From Adineta ricciae (lineage: Eukaryota; Rotifera; Eurotatoria; Adinetida; Adinetidae), in the NCBI GenBank assembly GCA_905250025.1, contig CAJNOJ010000092.1, forward strand, positions 248,001 to 312,000: DNA of 64,000 nucleotides. Direction: 5' to 3'. Positions 12,063 through 23,222 of this stretch are shown here, one piece after another. Made by a program: the position numbers and the translations under genes. The notes under the pieces are model-generated. The model ran no database searches. It was not told the DNA's origin and saw nothing but the letters and a program-made list of their open reading frames with translations. Numbering within the stretch: the first letter of the stretch is position 1; the number at the start of each line of letters is the position of its first letter.

Positions 12063-13285
12063 TTATTAGAGAGAACGAAGAATTATATGTGCCAGCGATC
12101 GACAGACTCGAAGACATATGTCAATACGAAAGAAATATTTAAGTCGGAAGTCAGTCAAGTCTGGATAAAGCAGCAGGCGATCATAACGTTTGGTTATATT
12201 AGATTCTACGATGTATTTGTCTTCGGGCACACAATAGTTGATTATAGTGTTGAATATTTCATTTTGTCTCAAATCAAATCATAGGTCTATTATATCTAAG
12301 ATTGTTTAGATCGGTATAAATATTGAAGTAGTCATGTTCATTAATTGGCAGAAAAAAAAGTAACCGAAAAAAAAGACTTACTCTATTGAGTACACTCAAC
12401 TTGCTTCTTGGAGTATCTTGAGAAGCGAAGAAGAAAAAAAACAAGTGCCCTAACTAGCGAGTTTTCCTTTTCTTTCCTCAAGACATCATCAGTTAACTCG
12501 ACATTTTTCGTTCGAGAAACAAAGTCGGATGAGCGAGAGAATAACAACAACATTACTTTTTGTCAGATTTCTGACGGAAACTTCTTTTGAACATTGAAGA
12601 GTTCATTTGATTAGAAAAATCTCTGAAGAGTATCGCATCTTTCAATAATAACAATAACAAGAATAACGATACTGTTTCGTCGTCAGTGGATATGTCATGT
12701 CTCTGATCATTTTTCTAGCTCAATGAAGATCCAATAAATGTGTTAATTTATGTCCTTGGCCTGGGGAAATACATAATAAAATTGACGTCAGTCGGAAACG
12801 AAGAAATATTTTGAAAGTCAGGTATGCGTTTGTAGGAAATTCGATCACAATTGAATCTCACAACGAGTAAATTTAATTATTAGTCATTGGTTCATTTCCG
12901 GATTCGATCTAGAGCATAAATGACGATATTTGATTTCTATATTTTTCCGGTATTCAGGAAATTGATTGAAAATTAATTTCGAAAATAGCCATTAAATCTA
13001 CAACTCTATCATGATTGATTGTGAAACGAAGTACGAACTTTTCTTCCTTCTCCCACTCTCTTGGCTTATTTTTGGTTAATTAAGTATATTTCTCTCTCAT
13101 GACAAATATTCATTTAAATGATGAGGTTTCTTCATTCAAGTTAAGTACATTTGATGGATCGAGCTAGTTTTCTATTCAATGACAGTCGAATATGTCTCGA
13201 CCGTGCTTGTGCCTTCATGATACAATGAATTTGTTTTTGTATTTTGATCATCTATCTCTAGTCTTCACGATAGTAGAAGCTGTCG

Positions 13286-13320
13286 AGAAGAAGACGGAGG
13301 AGAAGAAGAAGAAGAAGAAA
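13286..13320. repeat. (GAA/GAG)n trinucleotide tract
   Basis: Imperfect then near-perfect GAA triplets; the accompanying short open frame (EKKTEEKKKKKK) is explained by the repeat and not called a gene. Confidence 0.8.
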
Positions 13321-14140
13321 GTTAATATTGTTCGATCGAGAGAAGTACTCATGCTGGCGTCGGTCCTACAGATCTATGTAATTGGAACGCGTGAATGGGT
13401 CAACAAAACCTTTAAAAAAAACGGCGCGCCTTGCCGTAGCAATCGGACTTTTCTTTCCAGGATGTGAAGAGCTCTTCTATTTGATTATTGATGAACGAAA
13501 TTGTATCTTCGGTTTGTTATTTGATCTATTTCTCAACTTGTGCTATTCTTGACGGAAAAAGAAACCAGACACTGTCTTTTCTTCTTGAGTAAATCAAGAT
13601 TTCTTTTTGTTCGAAGAACTTGAACGCCTCTCATGTGACCCAAACGAACTAAACTAGGTTCTAGTGACATCTGAACGTATTCGATTTGTTTGGTTAGACA
13701 CTATTTTTATCTTACCTTCGAGTAGAAATAGGAAAAAAATGCAATGAATGACTGATTAGTATGAAAATAGATGACATGGCACTAATCAATTGACAGTTGT
13801 CATTCATCTGAATGCAAATATCTTGTTGGACTATTCAGATTGAATTACTGAAAAACAAAGAAAAAGAGGTGATATCGACATTTCGTGTTTTCATATAAAA
13901 ATCACGTGTGAATTTACATAATCTAATCGAAAGGTTCGTATGAATAACGTCTTTTACCGTCTCTTTCTTTCTGTCACTTATTTATCTATTCAATTGGATA
14001 ATGATTCGACGAAGAGTATCTTTGAGACGGCGACGGGAGGTTAGTTCACTCATGAATCAAATGCGATGAACAAAAACTAAGAACGCTTTTGTTCTTTGAT
14101 TACATGTATACACTAATATCAATATTTATTATAGATAGTT

Positions 14141-17100
14141 ATGTCTACTTGGCAACAACATGCACTGCCGAATACAACTTTACTTAATAATTCCAGTCAA
14201 ATTGTGAATAATCCAAATACACATAGTAGAACAAATTCTGTGGAAGTACACGATAATTTAGGAGAAATTAATCATACATCGGCGCTTTCAGGAGACTTCG
14301 GTACGTGATATTTCTCATTGTTGGAAAATAAATAAACTAATGTCACGCTAGACTGTAAATCATAAATATCACTGCGAAAGCAGCGAAGGAAAAACGTTTT
14401 TTTCTAGTTAGTCAATGTTTTAAACAATAGGACGGAACGAAAAAGTAATAAACGAGACAGAAATTACTCGTTAATCAAGGATGTATCAAACCAATGTGTC
14501 CTTGACAGTTTACAAGGCTATAACCAGTCGGTAAATCGAAATTGTATCTGCGTAACATGCTTTTTCAATTGATCGACTTGTTCATCGAGGAAAAATCTAA
14601 TCTTCTTCGCTTATCTCCTAGGAAATCTCTTTAATAAATCAGATTACAGTGATATTGTCTTGATTGTTGAATATGAACAATTCTATGCACATCGAATCAT
14701 CCTAGCAGCACGGTCGGAATACTTTCGTGCTTTACTCTACGGAGGCCTTCGTGAATCTCAACATAGTCATAGTTCCATTGAAATTAAAGAATGTAAATCA
14801 GCGGCATTCCGAATTCTCCTACTGTATATCTACACTGGACGTATTAATTTACTCAAAGAAAAAGTAGATAGAATACATTTGTAATTTTAAAAAACCTGTA
14901 TTTTTTGTTTATTATCCTACAAGGAAGATATTTTACTTGATTTACTTGGACTTGTACACCAGTATGGGTTTCAACAACTCGAAACAAGTTTATCCACATA
15001 TTTGAAATCAATCCTATCATTAAAAAATGTTTGCACCGTCTACGATACGGCGTGTTTATACAATTTGAAGAATCTCAGACAACACGCAGCTCAATTCATC
15101 GATAATCATGCCAATGAAATCATCAAAACAAACGAATTTCTAACTCTATCATCGGTGAGTTTATTTCAAACGTTTCTTTTCAACATTTTTTATCAAAATC
15201 TGGTCCGACCATACAATGTATGGACTCTAGTATAGTTATGGGACAAAGTACAGGTCCACTCATTATTCGACCCCGGATAACCATCGGAGGTTGTAAACGA
15301 TTTTGTAGATTGTTTATCAATGATGGAAATGCCCATTCAACGCCAGGTGTGCGAATGTCTTTGAGTATTTGTTTAGTATTACATAGAGACGGGAGTCCGG
15401 TTTCGCAATGACATCGTGTCGTGTCGATACTCGCATGAACAATATGATCAAAGTCCGGCACTGAATGTATCTCATGCGCTAAGTAGACATGTTGAAAAGG
15501 TTTGGTATCTGCTGATGGTGACATGTCACGTGGATATGACAGATAACGTAGTTCAGGATAGTTTGGAATGAGTTTCGATTCGTTTAAGTAAACTGCAGTT
15601 GTTAACTCACGAACAGTTAGCGTAGCTAATGCTAATGGAATACGTTCATAGGAAGTATCAAATGATCCATTGTAAACGACACCTTTTAGTTCAGTTAACG
15701 TTCCTAATAGAAGATCATTGAGAGAAAATTCTGGTGGTGGTGTAATTGTATATTCGTATTCGACAAGATTATCTCGTGGAGGATATGGAATTGGTATAGG
15801 TTGAGGAGTAGGCTCTGTATTGAAGCACGCCAATGGTGTCAATAATCCATTGAGAATGATTTGAAAATTATGAGGAGAATCAGTCCAAAATTCAGGAACG
15901 TGATGAGAAAACCATGCTTGGACAGGCCCATCAGTCATATTTGTATCCCATGGTAAGATGAGCCAACCGTGAACAGACATTCGACCACCTGGTGGTGTCG
16001 GTACGGGATATTGAGCATTGACGATCAAAATACATGTGGTAAAGAGAATAGCAATGAATAAACGCTGCGAAGTCATGTTGAAAAGGATAATCGTAAAAAA
16101 CTATGCTGATACATTTTACTTTCTGTCATTTAAGTACTCGACTGATAAGAAGCGATGATGCTTTGTCATGTTTCAGGATGCATTCTCATCAATTATCGCT
16201 CGTGACTCATTCTATTGTCCTGAAATCGAAATCTTCTATGCAGTCAAGAAGTGGCATGAGTTTCATTACCGCGATGAAGATGCTAACTGGAAACCGTTGG
16301 AAAATATCGTTTCCAAGGTGCGTCTAACCTTAATGACCATGAACGAACTTCTAAAAATTGTTCGATATTCGAATTTATTTGATTTAAATCATTTAATGGA
16401 CGCGATCGATTCGATTAACGATGAGACGAAAACATCTGTTAATAATACGAATACGAGCGATGAAGTGACCAATCAGAATGAAAATAATAAAGATTTATAC
16501 ATAAAGCGCAGCAAAAACTATCGAGGAAGATTAAGTAAAATGATTGAGTTGTTTAGAACAGTAGCAAATCAATTTTCGTTGTTCATTTAGGATTAGACGA
16601 GAATATTGCTACAAAAACACACCATGCACAAGTAACAGATGGTAAATGAATCGTTTTTTTCCTGTTAAGATATCGATAAAGATAACAATTTGTTTTTCAA
16701 GGAGAAATGAAACATGCATTACTCGATGGAGATGTCACAAATTACGATTTGGTAAATAGAAATTTGGTTTAGAATGAGTACGTTCAATGCTTGTCTACAT
16801 AGGATCGTGGTTTTACTAGACATCCAATTGATGATATGCGTTGTATCTGTGTGAAATTAGATGGACCATCGATTATCAACCATATCAAATTATTACTGTG
16901 GGATAAAGATACTCGGTAAAAGAAAACTTTTATTCAATTTGTTGATTTTCATTTGTATTGTTCTTCAAGTGCATATTCGTATTATATCGAAGTATCGGTT
17001 GACGATGTGAATTGGACGAGAATCATTGACTACCGTGCATATCTGTGCCGTTCATGGCAAAAGTTATATTTTGCACCGATAGTTGTAACGTACGTTGAAG

Positions 17101-18141
17101 AGCGCCAAAGAAAAGAACTCATTCTTATTTTTCTTCTGCTATAGGTCCATTCGAGTGGTCGGAACACATAATACTGTAAATAAAGTCTTTCATCTTGTTT
17201 CATTAGAAGTCTATTATGTTCAAAAACCATTTGCATTAGTTGGAGATGTATATGGTAATAAAAACAAACGATGATCAATTTCTCTTATTTGCATTTTCTT
17301 CATTTAGCACCAGTTGATAATGTCGCAACATTAGAAGCGAGTGCGATCGTACCCGAAGGAGTAAGTCGTGTACGAAATGCATTGATCAATGGGGATTATC
17401 TGTCCTACGATTGGGATTCGGGTATGAATAAATTTACTGCTGATATTTAACGTTCGATTTCGATAATTAGGTTATACATGTCATCAACTTGGCTCAGGTG
17501 GTATTGTAATTCAATTATGTCAACCACATGTGATCAGTTCGATGAGGCAAGCATCGACGTATAAGCGATAGTGAAGAATTTTTATGTAAACTCATTGTAG
17601 ATTGTTGCTTTGGGATTGCGATAATCGTTCGTATTCGTATTACATCGAAACCTCGTATGACAATGTTACCTGGACAAAAGCTGTGGATAAACAAACAATT
17701 GAATGCAGGTACAAAATCTTTTCTTCTCACAAATTATGTCTTCGATTATCATTGATATCATCTAGTTCATGGGAAATTCTCACATTTTCTCCTCGTATTG
17801 TCGTCTACATTCGTATATGTGGAACACATAACACTGCCAACGAAGTTTTTCATTGTGTACATTTCGAATGTCCATGTCGGCCTGACGTACTCAAAACTTA
17901 TATGAATGAAGAAACATCGATTGATACAATAGACGATCAAGGAGAAAACAGTGTCACATACAAAGAATTCTACAAATTTTTCGAACCAGTGCTCAGTGCG
18001 TCGACAACGAACAGCTCTCAATTCATCACTGACAATGGTTCATTAATTCCAACACATACTTTATTACCATTTACGATCAGACCATCCTCGGCATCAGTCT
18101 TTCTTCTGGAAAAAAAAACTGACGAAAATAGTCTTCTCTAA
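14141..18141 (+). CDS. BTBD9: BTB/POZ domain-containing protein 9
   Basis: Exons include 14141-14300, 14622-14863, 14925-15154, then from 16177 a series to 18141. An N-terminal Ser/Asn-rich leader is followed by a BTB domain (SDYSDIVLIVE, HRIILAARSEYFRALLYGGLRES), a BACK region (VCTVYDTACLYNL; FYCPEIEIFYAVKKW) and two F5/8C (discoidin)-like beta domains with the signatures IINHIKLLLWD and LLWDCDNRSYSYYIE, each ending near a GTHNT motif; the second has NEVFHCVHFEC. Order and length match animal BTBD9, a Cullin-3 adaptor linked to neuronal and sleep phenotypes in other animals. The C-terminal ~100 residues are not conserved. The intron 15155-16176 holds an antisense gene. Convergent with CCDC148 at 133 bp. 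Confidence 0.95.
15180..16076 (-). CDS. Secreted protein of unknown family, nested in a BTBD9 intron
   Basis: Intronless 298-codon ORF lying wholly in BTBD9 intron 15155-16176, on the opposite strand; its stop is 25 nt from the host donor and its ATG 100 nt from the host acceptor. The N-terminus (RLFIAILFTTCILIVNA, then QYPV) is a clear signal peptide. The mature part has seven cysteines, including RCHCETGLPSLC and a terminal KKC, several N-glycosylation sequons (NMT, NGS, NES), a Pro-rich stretch near residue 90 and no membrane segment. It should be secreted and disulphide-bonded. I do not recognise the family. The long open frame with a clean signal peptide argues for a functional gene, perhaps a retrocopy or late insertion. 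Confidence 0.8.
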   Translation of the reverse strand: MTSQRLFIAILFTTCILIVNAQYPVPTPPGGRMSVHGWLILPWDTNMTDGPVQAWFSHHVPEFWTDSPHNFQIILNGLLTPLACFNTEPTPQPIPIPYPPRDNLVEYEYTITPPPEFSLNDLLLGTLTELKGVVYNGSFDTSYERIPLALATLTVRELTTAVYLNESKLIPNYPELRYLSYPRDMSPSADTKPFQHVYLAHEIHSVPDFDHIVHASIDTTRCHCETGLPSLCNTKQILKDIRTPGVEWAFPSLINNLQNRLQPPMVIRGRIMSGPVLCPITILESIHCMVGPDFDKKC

Positions 18142-18274
18142 ATCTTCTTTTTTTTTCATACTCGTTGAGTTTTGTACTAACATTTTTTTTATTCAATGAA
18201 ATCTTTTGACTAATTACATATCTTGTAAAAAATATAATTTTTGTAGAAATAAAAGCGATCTGATTCGTCAGTAA

Positions 18275-20704
18275 TTAACTATCCATGCCATAGAAGACCG
18301 GATGACTAATAAAATCGCGTTTGACTGGCTTTGAAACATTTCGTGAGTCAATTTCATTTGCTCTGAATGCGAAACCCGACCACATTTGATTCTCACGTGT
18401 ATCAATACGTTTAGGTGCTTGTTGCAAGGCGGCTAGAGCTTGTCGAGCATAATCCGTCTGAATCAATCCCGCGTCGCGTAAACGTTGTTCAAGACGAATA
18501 CGGACATCTCCATATAATTTCCGATCATTGAATGTATTTATAGGAAATAGTTCTTGTTGAATGTTCACATCATCATTGACGCTAGTTAGTAAACCACGAT
18601 GTGCATTGAATGCCTAAATGTATGTTTTTTTTATAAGAGAGAAATGATGATCTTTGGATGTTACTTACTTTCGTGGGTTTTAACACGCGTGCGTGATCGA
18701 TTTCAACGTGAGGTCGAACACGGTCAGCAAGAGCTTGAAGACGCTCTTCACGCTGAACCTCTTCGTATTCTTCATTTTGATTTCGATCACGCAACTCTTG
18801 CTGTTTTCGTTCGTACTCTTCTTTACGGTATTTAATACGTTCCCAATCTTTGCGCTGTTGTTCAGCAAGTATGACTTGCATCTCTTCTAAACGTTTCTTC
18901 TCCCTTTCATATTCAACTAATCGAGCTTCTTCTTTTTCTGTATGGTATTCTGCAAGCTAAATTAGTTCTTCAAAACGTTAAGGTAAAAAGATCGAAGAAA
19001 CCAACTAACTTTTTCTTTCGTTTGTTGTCGATGCTTTTGTAATCGTTCGTTTTCTTGTTGAATTCTTTCACGTTCAACTTCGCGTCTTGATTCTTCTAAT
19101 TTTCTCTTCATTTCGAATACTTCCAATTGTTTTTCTCTCCATTTTTGCACCTATTCACATAAAATAATAGCAATACCAACAAAAGTCATTCTCTACTTGA
19201 TTGGCTAATTGTTCACATAGTGCGCGTTGTTTCATTTTCTCTTCGTGCTGTTGTGCTAAACGTTCTTGCAGTTCGAAAGCTTGTTCAAACACTGATTGTG
19301 CTCTTAATTTCAATGCACTACGAGCTTGTTTCCTAGGTAGATCGAAAATTATCTCCGAGAACGAATTCATCATGTTTAAATACCATTCATAAAGAATCAT
19401 TCGTTTGTGTTTTTGGTAATATATTCGAGCATTATACCATTCTTCGTGGTTCAACTAAGGAAATGTCTAGGTTTATACAATGAAGAGTTTCAATCGTATA
19501 TGTACCATATCCTGTCTTGACCGATTAGGAAAATAGCGATGAAAATGATTGTAGATATGCGTTCGTCGTTTTTTCAAATCTGTTGGATATGTTTCATACA
19601 GATGAATCAACATTTCATGTTCATCTGTATCCCATCCGCCATTCTCTTGACTAATTACAAGAAAATTTCACTCTGGAAAGAAATATTTTGACGGAAAATC
19701 GTTTACCTAACAATCGGTAGGTAATTTGCATCTAAATCGACGAGATTCTCTCGGTATCGATGATCGATAATGAGAAATTCTTGAAGTATTGTCACACGTA
19801 ACTCATCATCTGGACATGGCAATTCTATAACTGAATCTGGTATTCCTTCCTCAATCATATTGATTTCTTCATCTTCATCAATCATTTGTTGAACTAAACA
19901 GATATAATACAATGAATTGCTATTCCGAACGTGAATTTAGTTGTTTTTTTTACATTCTTTCAATTCCTCTTCGAGTTGTTTCTGTTCTTGACCGAGTATA
20001 GCAATTAACTCTTGCTGCTCTTTTCCCACAACTCGAAGTGCATCGAGTACATGTGAAATATTATCCTGATTCACTTGGTTTGTTTGTAATTCTTCTCTAA
20101 ATCAAATATAAATTCTGATGATATTCTCTACATAAAAATCTTTCGAAATTATACAACATACTTCAACTGGACAATCGGTAAGATTGTTGTCTTGCGAAAT
20201 TCGATCGTATTTTCGTCTAACCAGATACGATATTTGGTGATTTCATGAAAGAGCGTTAATAAATCAGGATCGTGAAATGCTTCTGTCAACCATGCCCTAT
20301 GTTCCTGATCGTGCTTTCGATATTGTTGATTTAAACGATATTGTTCACTCAACCAATGTTCACGGCAGAGTTTCAATTCTGCTTGCTCGCGAATGAAGTG
20401 ACTGTCGTTTTGTAATTTGGAAACTAAATAGAATGAATCGATAGAAATAGATGAATCTTTTCATTGGTTACCTCGTTCTAATGCTTCTAGTCCACTTTGT
20501 TTTCGCTCGTGAATCAACTGTCTCATAGCGTTGTAATTAACTTGCCGATATTTCGGAATATTTTCATCCGTAACACGAACGACATCAGTCAGACCTAGAT
20601 AATTTCAAAACACAATGAACTTTGCTTCTTTTCGCAATGACTATCATACTATTTTCTCGTGTTCGATGAAGTTTATTCAATCGAAGATCTTTACTAGCAG
20701 ACAT
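18275..20704 (-). CDS. CCDC148: Coiled-coil domain-containing protein 148
   Basis: Multi-exon minus-strand gene; ATG at 20704 (MSASKDLRLNKLH), stop at 18275-18277. The product is dominated by Glu/Arg/Gln-rich coiled coil (segments at 18582-18881, 18962-19150, 19155-19454). Family-typical landmarks are the acidic IPDSVIELPCPDDELR region, the GGWDTDEHEMLIHLYETYP block in the exon near 19600, and a C-terminal DVRIRLEQRLRDAG motif. CCDC148 is a poorly understood animal protein; a ciliary role is plausible, not shown. All observed introns are short GT-AG. It looks intact; exact exon limits were not all verified. Confidence 0.8.
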
Positions 20705-21498
20705 GGAGCAAACAAGAGACGAGCAAAAGCGTTCCTCCTTAAATTGATTAGGCTTGTTGCTTAGAAACGAGCCGATTGACCAATAGCAATCGTCTTTCGA
20801 AAGACGTCATTCAAAGACGTTCGAATGCGATGAAGCACGTGTTCTCTTCTCAATCAAGCTTCCAATCGTGCTGGAATTATACTTTAACAAAATTCATTTA
20901 ACGATTGACTCATAGGTCAAAGAACGGTGATACGCACGTTTGAATGCAACTAACATTAAATATTATCTGTCTTCATTTAATTAACTTCTTTGTTCTGATT
21001 GATCTATCCGATAAGGACATACAAGGTAGATATACGTATGTGTGCATATGTGCATCGAGATGAATATGTCAAATAGTGTTGTATTCTTCTTTGAAATCAT
21101 CTGGTTTTTGTTTTACATTGGTCACGGTTGATTGAGGGAAAAATATGTAAATGAAGAGATTTCTTCTTTTACATTTTCGATTAGAGATTTTTTTTGTATG
21201 TATCTAGTCATTTATTTTAAAGGTGAAAGTCAAAAGAAAAAGAACGAACAAAGAATGAAAGTCATCTCGTTTACCGGGCACGATTTCGTGTTTAGTAGGA
21301 TCGAAAGGATAAACTAATGAGACACATGACGATTCGTTTTGCTGCTACTACTCATGAAATTGTCCACTAAGCACTTTTTGTCGAAAAACTCACTCTTGCA
21401 AAAGTCAATGGTAAGATTATATTGATTAGACAAAGGCTCTCTCTCGCCTTCGAAGACTGTCGATTGAGATGAGCTTTGTTTTTAGTTTGTTATTAATC
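20705..21498. other. Divergent intergenic region
   Basis: Separates the CCDC148 start from the CorA start. No coding signal. A short palindromic ATCGTCTTTCGAAAGACGTCAT-like patch lies near 20788-20806. A pyrimidine-rich TTTTAG lies just before the CorA ATG region, so a leader intron or trans-splice site is possible. Confidence 0.5.
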
Positions 21499-22905
21499 AT
21501 GGTGAAAAATTTTACGGGACGTAAAACAAGTTTTATACCATTTCGACGTACGAAACCTGGTATTGGACCAACTAACCATACTACAAGTAATGGCCGAATA
21601 TCAGCGAATCGACATCTCACACAATTCGCATTCGGCGCCTGTTCATCGGGCACATTAGTGCACTTTTCTGACCCAACGTAAGTCTAAGCATTCAATCCGT
21701 TTGTACCAATCTATCTTGTCTTCTCTTCAGAGCGACTGTTCAATTGAATGTCTTCACATATGATGAAAATTCGTTTACGGAAGGAAAATATAAGAAAGTC
21801 GACGACATTCCTAGTGTGCCTCTAACACCAATGGTTCCTATGTTATGTATGTATTTGAAATTCTTCTCTCGAACGTATGAAAGGACTTGCTCTGTGTCAG
21901 GGATTGATGTCGATGGTGTTCATCAACATGATATCATTGCTCAAATAGGTGCACGCTATGAAATTCATGCTCTTGTTCAAACAGATATAACAACGACCGA
22001 ACAACGTACGAAATTAGATGTTTTCGATGATGCGTTATTTCTTGTATGTAAATTAATTTTCCGTGATATTGGTCGAACAGGACATACAGTTATTGAACAA
22101 ATTAGTTTTTATATCAAAGATAATATTTTGATAACATTTCAAGAAACACCGAAAGATCTATTCGATTCGATAAAAAGTATGTATAGACAAGTTTTTTTTT
22201 CTTCGTCTTCTCCTCCAGATCTGTGATTTATTCTTAAAGATCGTATTCGACAAGGCAAAGGTCGTATAAGAAAATCGAAAATTGATTACCTCTTCTATTC
22301 ATTAGTTGATGTGATTGTTGATCATTATATGGACGTGTTGGATACCATGGGTACGAAAGTTGAATCGATTGATAATCAACTAATGAAAACACTCAAACGT
22401 GATACATTAGAATCGATTTATGATATGAAACGTGATATGCTATACCTTCGTGCGATAATATCTCCATTGAAAGAAATTATCATTAAATTACAAAAAGAAG
22501 AAGAAACGCAGATCATGCAGGAAAGTACAAATATTTATTTAAAAGACCTGTTTGATCACGTAGTGCAAGTCAATGACTCGATTGATACGTATCGTGAAAT
22601 GCTAGCATCATTTATTGATTTTTATATGATGCTGAATTCCAATGCCATGAATGAAGTAGTCAAAACATTGACAATCATATCCACGATCTTTATTCCCTTG
22701 ACTTTTATTAGTGGAGTTTATGGCATGGTAAACAAAGCTTTCTTTTGTTTTCGGTTTGAAAAAAACTTATCGAATTTTGTTTTTGTAGAATTTCCAACAT
22801 ATGCCAGAATTAACGTACAAATATGGTTATTATATTGTTTTGGGTGTTATGGCTTCACTGGCTATACTTATGCTTTCGTGTTTCAAACGTAAACGTTGGT
22901 TTTAA
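21499..22905 (+). CDS. corA: CorA-type magnesium/metal ion transporter
   Basis: Five exons: 21499-21677, 21731-21846, 21901-22176, 22240-22727, 22789-22905, totalling 392 codons in one frame. Family landmarks in order: GTLVHFSD, WIDVDGVHQHDIIAQIG (the W codon is split by an intron), RIRQGKGRIRKSKIDYL, a long helix, the stalk helix MNEVVKTLTIISTIFIPLTFISG, then YGMNF with the universally conserved GMN selectivity motif, a second membrane helix and a basic RKRWF end. CorA channels are pentameric Mg2+/Co2+ uptake systems. This sequence resembles bacterial/archaeal CorA rather than the mitochondrial MRS2 branch, so ancient horizontal acquisition with later intron gain is likely. An in-frame ATG at 21469 would add ten residues; 21499 fits bacterial N-termini. 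Confidence 0.9.
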
Positions 22906-23222
22906 CGTTCGATGTTTTTTTCCTTCAGTTTTTCCTCATTCTCTCTTCCCGGTATGAGATCATTGTTGCGCGATCGGGTATTCTCTATCTATAGGCGCTC
23001 AGTTTTGTATTGTTCTTGATGTGCGAAAGGCAAACAAAAGCGTCAATTCTTTTCTCATTTGATTGATTAAATTCGTTCTTTGACATGATGTCACTCATCT
23101 GTATCAACGATAATACCTTTGATACTTTTGTTATTTTGTCTATCGTACACACACGTGTACATTATGATACTTCGACTAACGATAAGAACAGCTAATCGAC
23201 GGTTTCTGAAAACATTCGTAGT
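22906..23222. other. Intergenic, 317 bp
   Basis: Nothing coding seen. Presumably the 3' end of CorA and the promoter of the downstream gene. Confidence 0.5.

Larger units (their letters stand above)
10663..14140. other. Gene-poor stretch, about 3.5 kb
   Basis: Contains simple-sequence tracts and several short open frames (12066-12272 minus, 13192-13467 plus) without recognisable domains, signal peptides or frame-consistent partner exons. It probably holds upstream regulatory DNA and 5'-UTR exons of the divergent synaptotagmin-like gene and BTBD9; a TTATTATAG acceptor-like site lies just before the BTBD9 ATG. Confidence 0.5.

Noticed and set aside
12066..12272. Minus-strand Cys-containing open frame with a KR site, considered as a peptide hormone
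   Set aside because: It starts with TTG, no signal-peptide exon was found upstream, and no peptide family matches.
13192..13467. ORF with EKKTEEKKKKKK
   Set aside because: Its composition comes from the GAA repeat and no family is recognisable.
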